Shown here: positions 61,092 through 64,000 of the stretch, piece by piece
How the letters are laid out: each line of letters begins with the position of its first letter
Position numbering within the stretch: position 1 is the first letter of the stretch
DNA from: Sphingomonadales bacterium
Lineage (GTDB): Bacteria; Pseudomonadota; Alphaproteobacteria; Sphingomonadales; Sphingomonadaceae
Assembly (NCBI GenBank): GCA_027486415.1
Contig: JAIXPC010000002.1
Location: 868,001-932,000, forward strand
Direction: 5' to 3'
DNA length: 64,000 nt
The notes under the pieces: generated by a model
The model's input: only the letters and a program-made list of their open reading frames with translations
The model's database searches: none
Told to the model about the DNA's origin: nothing
Made by a program: the position numbers and the translations under genes

Positions 61092-63431
61092 TCAGAAGTT
61101 CACGCGGCCCATGATGCCGAAGTAACGATCGGCTTCACGCGGGATGATGTAGCGCAGGCCCACCAGCTGGTTGCCGCCCAGGCCCGAGTTGGTGATCTGG
61201 GCCGGGAAGCTCTGGTCGAACAGGTTCTTCACGAACACGGTCACCCGGAACTTGTCGTCCTTTTCGACGATGCCGAACTGCAGGTCGACCAGGCTGTAGG
61301 GGCGGATGTAGCTGAGGTTGCGCAGCGCCGCGTTCACGTCGAACAGGCTGAGCTGGCTCGACTGGGTCGAGACATTGCCGGCGAGGGCAAAGTCGATCGC
61401 GCCGCCGGTGCGGTAACGATAATCCAGACCCACAGTGCCCTTCCAGCGCGGCGCAAAGCCCAGCGGGGTGCCCGGCGGGATGACCGGCTGGCCCGGGATG
61501 ACCTTGAACTGATCAACCTGAGCGTCGGTGAAGGCGAGGCCGCCGGTGATGTTCAGATCCTTGACCGGACGCAGCAGGAAATCGGCTTCGATGCCGCGGG
61601 TCGAAACCCGGCCGGCGTTGGTGAAGCGCGTCACCGGCACACCCGCCACCAGATCGGGGATGTTGGCCTGGAAGTTGCGATACTCGGCGTAGTACGCCGC
61701 CAGGTTCAGCACCAGCTTGCCGCCGAACAGGGTGTTCTTCAGGCCGATTTCGAAGCTGTCGGCGATTTCCGGAGCGATCGCGTTTGTGCCGGTCGCGTTC
61801 AGGTTGAAGAAGGTGTTGAACGCCGGGCCCTTGTAGCCACGGGTGTAGCTGGCATAGCTGTTCACCGCGTCGCTGAACTCATACTGCAGGCCGACCTTGC
61901 CCGAGAAGTTGGTGGCGCTGGTCTTGGCACGGAACGGCACGCCGTTGCTGGCGAGCGGGTTGCCGTTGTTGATGCCAAAGCTGCTGGTATCGAACACGCC
62001 CTGATCGAAATTGCGCTGGATGCCCGGCAGGCCGGCGATGTTCGGGGTGGCGACGCGGCTGTGGAACACCGACAGTTCGTCCACCGTGAAGCGGGCGCCC
62101 ACGATGCCCTTCAGCTTCTCGGTGAAGTTCAGGAGGCCCTGGCCGAACACGGCATAGTTGTCGAACGCCGAGCCGAAGGTTGCGGTGCCGCTGACATTTT
62201 CCGTGGCCGCCGCACCAGCGCTGCCGCAGGTGACCAGCGCCAGCGGCACCGGTTCGCCGCCGCAGCGGGTGACGTTGCGAGTGAAGGTGCGTTCCGTCAC
62301 CGCGCGGCTGAAGAAACCGCCCAGCACATAGGAGAAGAACTGATCGGTGGCCGAGGTCAGGCGCAGCTCCTGGCTGATCGTGGTGCCGGTCTGCGGGCCG
62401 ATGTCGTGCAGCTGCGCCTGGCCGGCAGCGGCGCGATCAAACCAGTCGCCATCGCGGATTTCGTTATTGTCATACCGGCGCCAGGCGGTGATCGACGTGA
62501 AGGTTGAGGTGCCGACTTCGGCATCAAGCTGCAGCGAGACGCCATAGCTTTCCTCTTCCGTGCGCGTGATGAGGTTCTGGCGGATGGTGCGGGTGCGATC
62601 GCCTTCGAAATTGATGCCGGCCAGCGCCAGACCCGCCGGGCCGGCCGGACGGTCACCGATCACTTCGGCGCAGCAATCGTCGTTGGCACGGCGATAATCG
62701 CCGATCACCGTCACCTTCACCGTTTCGGTCAGATCGGCTTCGATCACGCCGCGGACGCCATAACGGTCATAGCCGTTGACACGGCGGTTCACGTTGGCGG
62801 CATCGTTGAAGATATTGCCTTCATAATTGCCATAGAAGGCGGTCCAGCGGCTGCGGACATTCTCGGAGATCGGCAGATCGATGCTGCCGCGCACGCGATA
62901 TTCATTGCCGTTGCCAAAGAACCAGCCGCCTTCGGCATAGCCGCCCAGAGTGTCGCCGGGGCGCTTGGTGACGATGTTGACCACACCGGCCGAGGCGTTC
63001 TTGCCGAACAGCGTGCCCTGCGGGCCGCGGAGCACTTCGATGCGCTCGATATCGACGAGGTCGCTGAAGGCTTCGCCGGCGCGGGCCAGCACGACGCCAT
63101 CCAGCACGGTCGAGATCGACGGTTCGCCGGCAAGGCTGAACGTCGCCGTGCCGACGCCGCGGATATAGAGCGACTGGTTGATGGTGGTGCCCGATTTGCG
63201 GAAGTTCAGGGTCGGCACCAGATACTGGGCGTTTTCCAGGTTCAGCACCGCCTGGCGGCCCAGCTGATCCGCACCCACCACCGACACGGCGACCGGGATG
63301 TCCTGCAGGCGTTCGCTGCGCTTCTGCGCGGTCACGACGATTTCCGCGGGCTCATCGGCACCCTGCGCGAACGCGGGAGCGGCGGATACCGCCATCAGAG
63401 CGGCGGAACTCATCAACAAAGTGCGGATCAT
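61092..63431 (-). CDS. TonB-dependent receptor
   Basis: The 779-residue outer-membrane transporter has a signal peptide (RTLLMSSAALMAVSAAPAFAQ), TonB-box-like EIVVTAQKRSERLQDIPVAVSVV and the plug (IEVLRGPQGTLFGKNASAGVVNIVTKRPGD). The barrel ends YFGIMGRVNF. GGGGAG five bases before ATG 63431 fixes the start; the track adds 33 residues. It resembles the FecA/IroN-like receptors that sphingomonads use for siderophores or plant glycans. It follows a Gfo/Idh/MocA oxidoreductase gene on the same strand, hinting at a sugar substrate. Confidence 0.95.
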   Translation of the reverse strand: MIRTLLMSSAALMAVSAAPAFAQGADEPAEIVVTAQKRSERLQDIPVAVSVVGADQLGRQAVLNLENAQYLVPTLNFRKSGTTINQSLYIRGVGTATFSLAGEPSISTVLDGVVLARAGEAFSDLVDIERIEVLRGPQGTLFGKNASAGVVNIVTKRPGDTLGGYAEGGWFFGNGNEYRVRGSIDLPISENVRSRWTAFYGNYEGNIFNDAANVNRRVNGYDRYGVRGVIEADLTETVKVTVIGDYRRANDDCCAEVIGDRPAGPAGLALAGINFEGDRTRTIRQNLITRTEEESYGVSLQLDAEVGTSTFTSITAWRRYDNNEIRDGDWFDRAAAGQAQLHDIGPQTGTTISQELRLTSATDQFFSYVLGGFFSRAVTERTFTRNVTRCGGEPVPLALVTCGSAGAAATENVSGTATFGSAFDNYAVFGQGLLNFTEKLKGIVGARFTVDELSVFHSRVATPNIAGLPGIQRNFDQGVFDTSSFGINNGNPLASNGVPFRAKTSATNFSGKVGLQYEFSDAVNSYASYTRGYKGPAFNTFFNLNATGTNAIAPEIADSFEIGLKNTLFGGKLVLNLAAYYAEYRNFQANIPDLVAGVPVTRFTNAGRVSTRGIEADFLLRPVKDLNITGGLAFTDAQVDQFKVIPGQPVIPPGTPLGFAPRWKGTVGLDYRYRTGGAIDFALAGNVSTQSSQLSLFDVNAALRNLSYIRPYSLVDLQFGIVEKDDKFRVTVFVKNLFDQSFPAQITNSGLGGNQLVGLRYIIPREADRYFGIMGRVNF

Positions 63432-63598
63432 GTGACTCCCCTTGAATATCCGGACGCGTGCCGGGTTCACCCGCACATGAGAATGCGAGCGTGTTGCATT
63501 GCCAAGACAGGCTTTCTTCGTGCGGGTCAATTATCGCTGTGCAACGAGTTGTGCAGTTGCTGCCACGCTGTGGCAACACAGTCACAGTTGCTGGTCGC

Positions 63599-64000
63599 TT
63601 ACAGGCCCAATTCGGCCATGGTGACAGCGCGATGTTCCTTGGCGGAGATTTCGGCAGCAAGGCCAATGGCGACAGCGCGCATGCCATCGTCCGCCGAAAC
63701 GATCACCGGGCCCTCACCGCGAACCGCCGCAGCAAATTGGCGGTGCTGGAAGAAGGTCGAGCCGTGGTGTTGCCCGGCGGCCAGCGCATCGGCGGGCGTT
63801 TCGACGTGCCAGCGCGTCGCCTGCTTGGGATTCATGAAGCCGACGCGCGGCGAGTGGATGATGTCGCCGGCCGGGATCAGCACGTCGAGCCGTGCCTGAT
63901 CACCGGTGGCGAGAATTTCTTCCTGTTGTTCAGCACCATCGGCGAACATGCACAGATCCAGCATGGCGCGCACGCCGTTGGCGAAATCGACGGTGGTGTA
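63599..64000 (-). CDS. Gfo/Idh/MocA family oxidoreductase (5' end off window)
   Basis: The C-terminal 133 residues of the open frame that continues past the window edge include YTTVDFANGVRAMLDLCMFADG. They also include GFMNPKQATRWHVETPADALAAGQHHGSTFFQHRQFAAAVRGEGPVIVSADDGMRAVAIGLAAEISAKEHRAV, the usual end of NAD(P)-dependent sugar or inositol dehydrogenases, where the H-x-GSTFxxH region and the A-DGMRAVAIG helix are typical. The track starts at an internal Met. Substrate cannot be inferred from the fragment. Confidence 0.88.
   Translation of the reverse strand, partial: YTTVDFANGVRAMLDLCMFADGAEQQEEILATGDQARLDVLIPAGDIIHSPRVGFMNPKQATRWHVETPADALAAGQHHGSTFFQHRQFAAAVRGEGPVIVSADDGMRAVAIGLAAEISAKEHRAVTMAELGL

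Noticed and set aside
61074-62507. 477-residue plus-strand ORF antisense to the second TonB receptor
   Set aside because: Shadow; the receptor on the minus strand has signal peptide, plug and terminal Phe.
1-64000. tRNA, rRNA, riboswitch or CRISPR arrays
   Set aside because: No cloverleaf, conserved rRNA stretch, known aptamer core or regularly spaced repeats were recognised by eye; a tRNAscan or Infernal run would be decisive.

Overview
The window is a GC-rich (roughly two-thirds G+C by eye) alphaproteobacterial chromosome segment, most likely from the order Sphingomonadales. The reasons are two large TonB-dependent receptors, PEPxxWA-CTERM sorting tails, a gene-transfer-agent (GTA) type head-tail cluster that includes DUF6127 and DUF2793 genes, and GANTC sites clustered upstream of dnaA. 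No rRNA, tRNA, CRISPR array, integrase or transposase gene was recognised.

Region by region. 0-5.0 kb: an HMG-CoA-lyase-like aldolase (running off the left edge), an isochorismatase-fold hydrolase, a GntR/FCD regulator and a TonB receptor form a small catabolic locus. The same palindrome TTGTATACAA lies in both divergent intergenic regions, so the regulator probably controls both promoter pairs. 5.1-12.9 kb: a 2OG-Fe(II) oxygenase-like gene, a beta-helix PEP-CTERM protein, an ArsC/GNAT pair, a CoA-transferase, a dGTPase and two different SxxK serine hydrolases.

12.95-31.3 kb: a complete GTA-like operon, with small and large terminase, portal, DUF6127, prohead protease, capsid, head-tail connectors, tail tube, chaperones, tape measure, distal tail protein, hub, NlpC/P60 peptidase, tail fibre/host-specificity protein and DUF2793. 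It begins behind a near-consensus sigma70 promoter that carries a palindrome between its -35 and -10 boxes. Two things are unusual. First, six genes (about 4.2 kb), including an 884-residue SGNH-esterase-like protein and a fibre-tail-adaptor-like protein, sit between the capsid gene and the first connector gene. Second, the TIM-barrel-like domain appears at the N terminus of the distal-tail protein instead of in the fibre protein, and the old distal-tail start codon with a strong Shine-Dalgarno is kept inside the fusion.

31.4-47.6 kb: housekeeping and envelope genes. They are an OmpA-type porin with a long proline hinge, an exported hypothetical protein, an SCP2-domain protein, a small Ala/Pro-rich lipoprotein, a GMC oxidoreductase-epoxide hydrolase-lipB operon, a ferredoxin-reductase-type flavoprotein, an MBL hydrolase-nadA-nadC operon, DUF4112 and DUF937-like genes, purL, a type II NADH dehydrogenase and a PEP-CTERM metalloprotease. 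47.7-56.0 kb: a Y-family polymerase, a queuosine-precursor transporter, a Tat-exported MBL protein, a ubiE-ubiB-purS-purQ run, mutM and rpsT. 56.0-64.0 kb: dnaA behind a 0.67-kb intergenic region with seven GANTC sites, a DMT transporter, an SDR, a repeat-rich intergenic patch, a pterin dehydratase, a zincin-like protein, a second TonB receptor and the end of a Gfo/Idh/MocA oxidoreductase.

Most ORF-track entries on the opposite strand are shadows produced by high GC. Starts were adjusted where a Shine-Dalgarno or a family N terminus pointed to a downstream or alternative codon.
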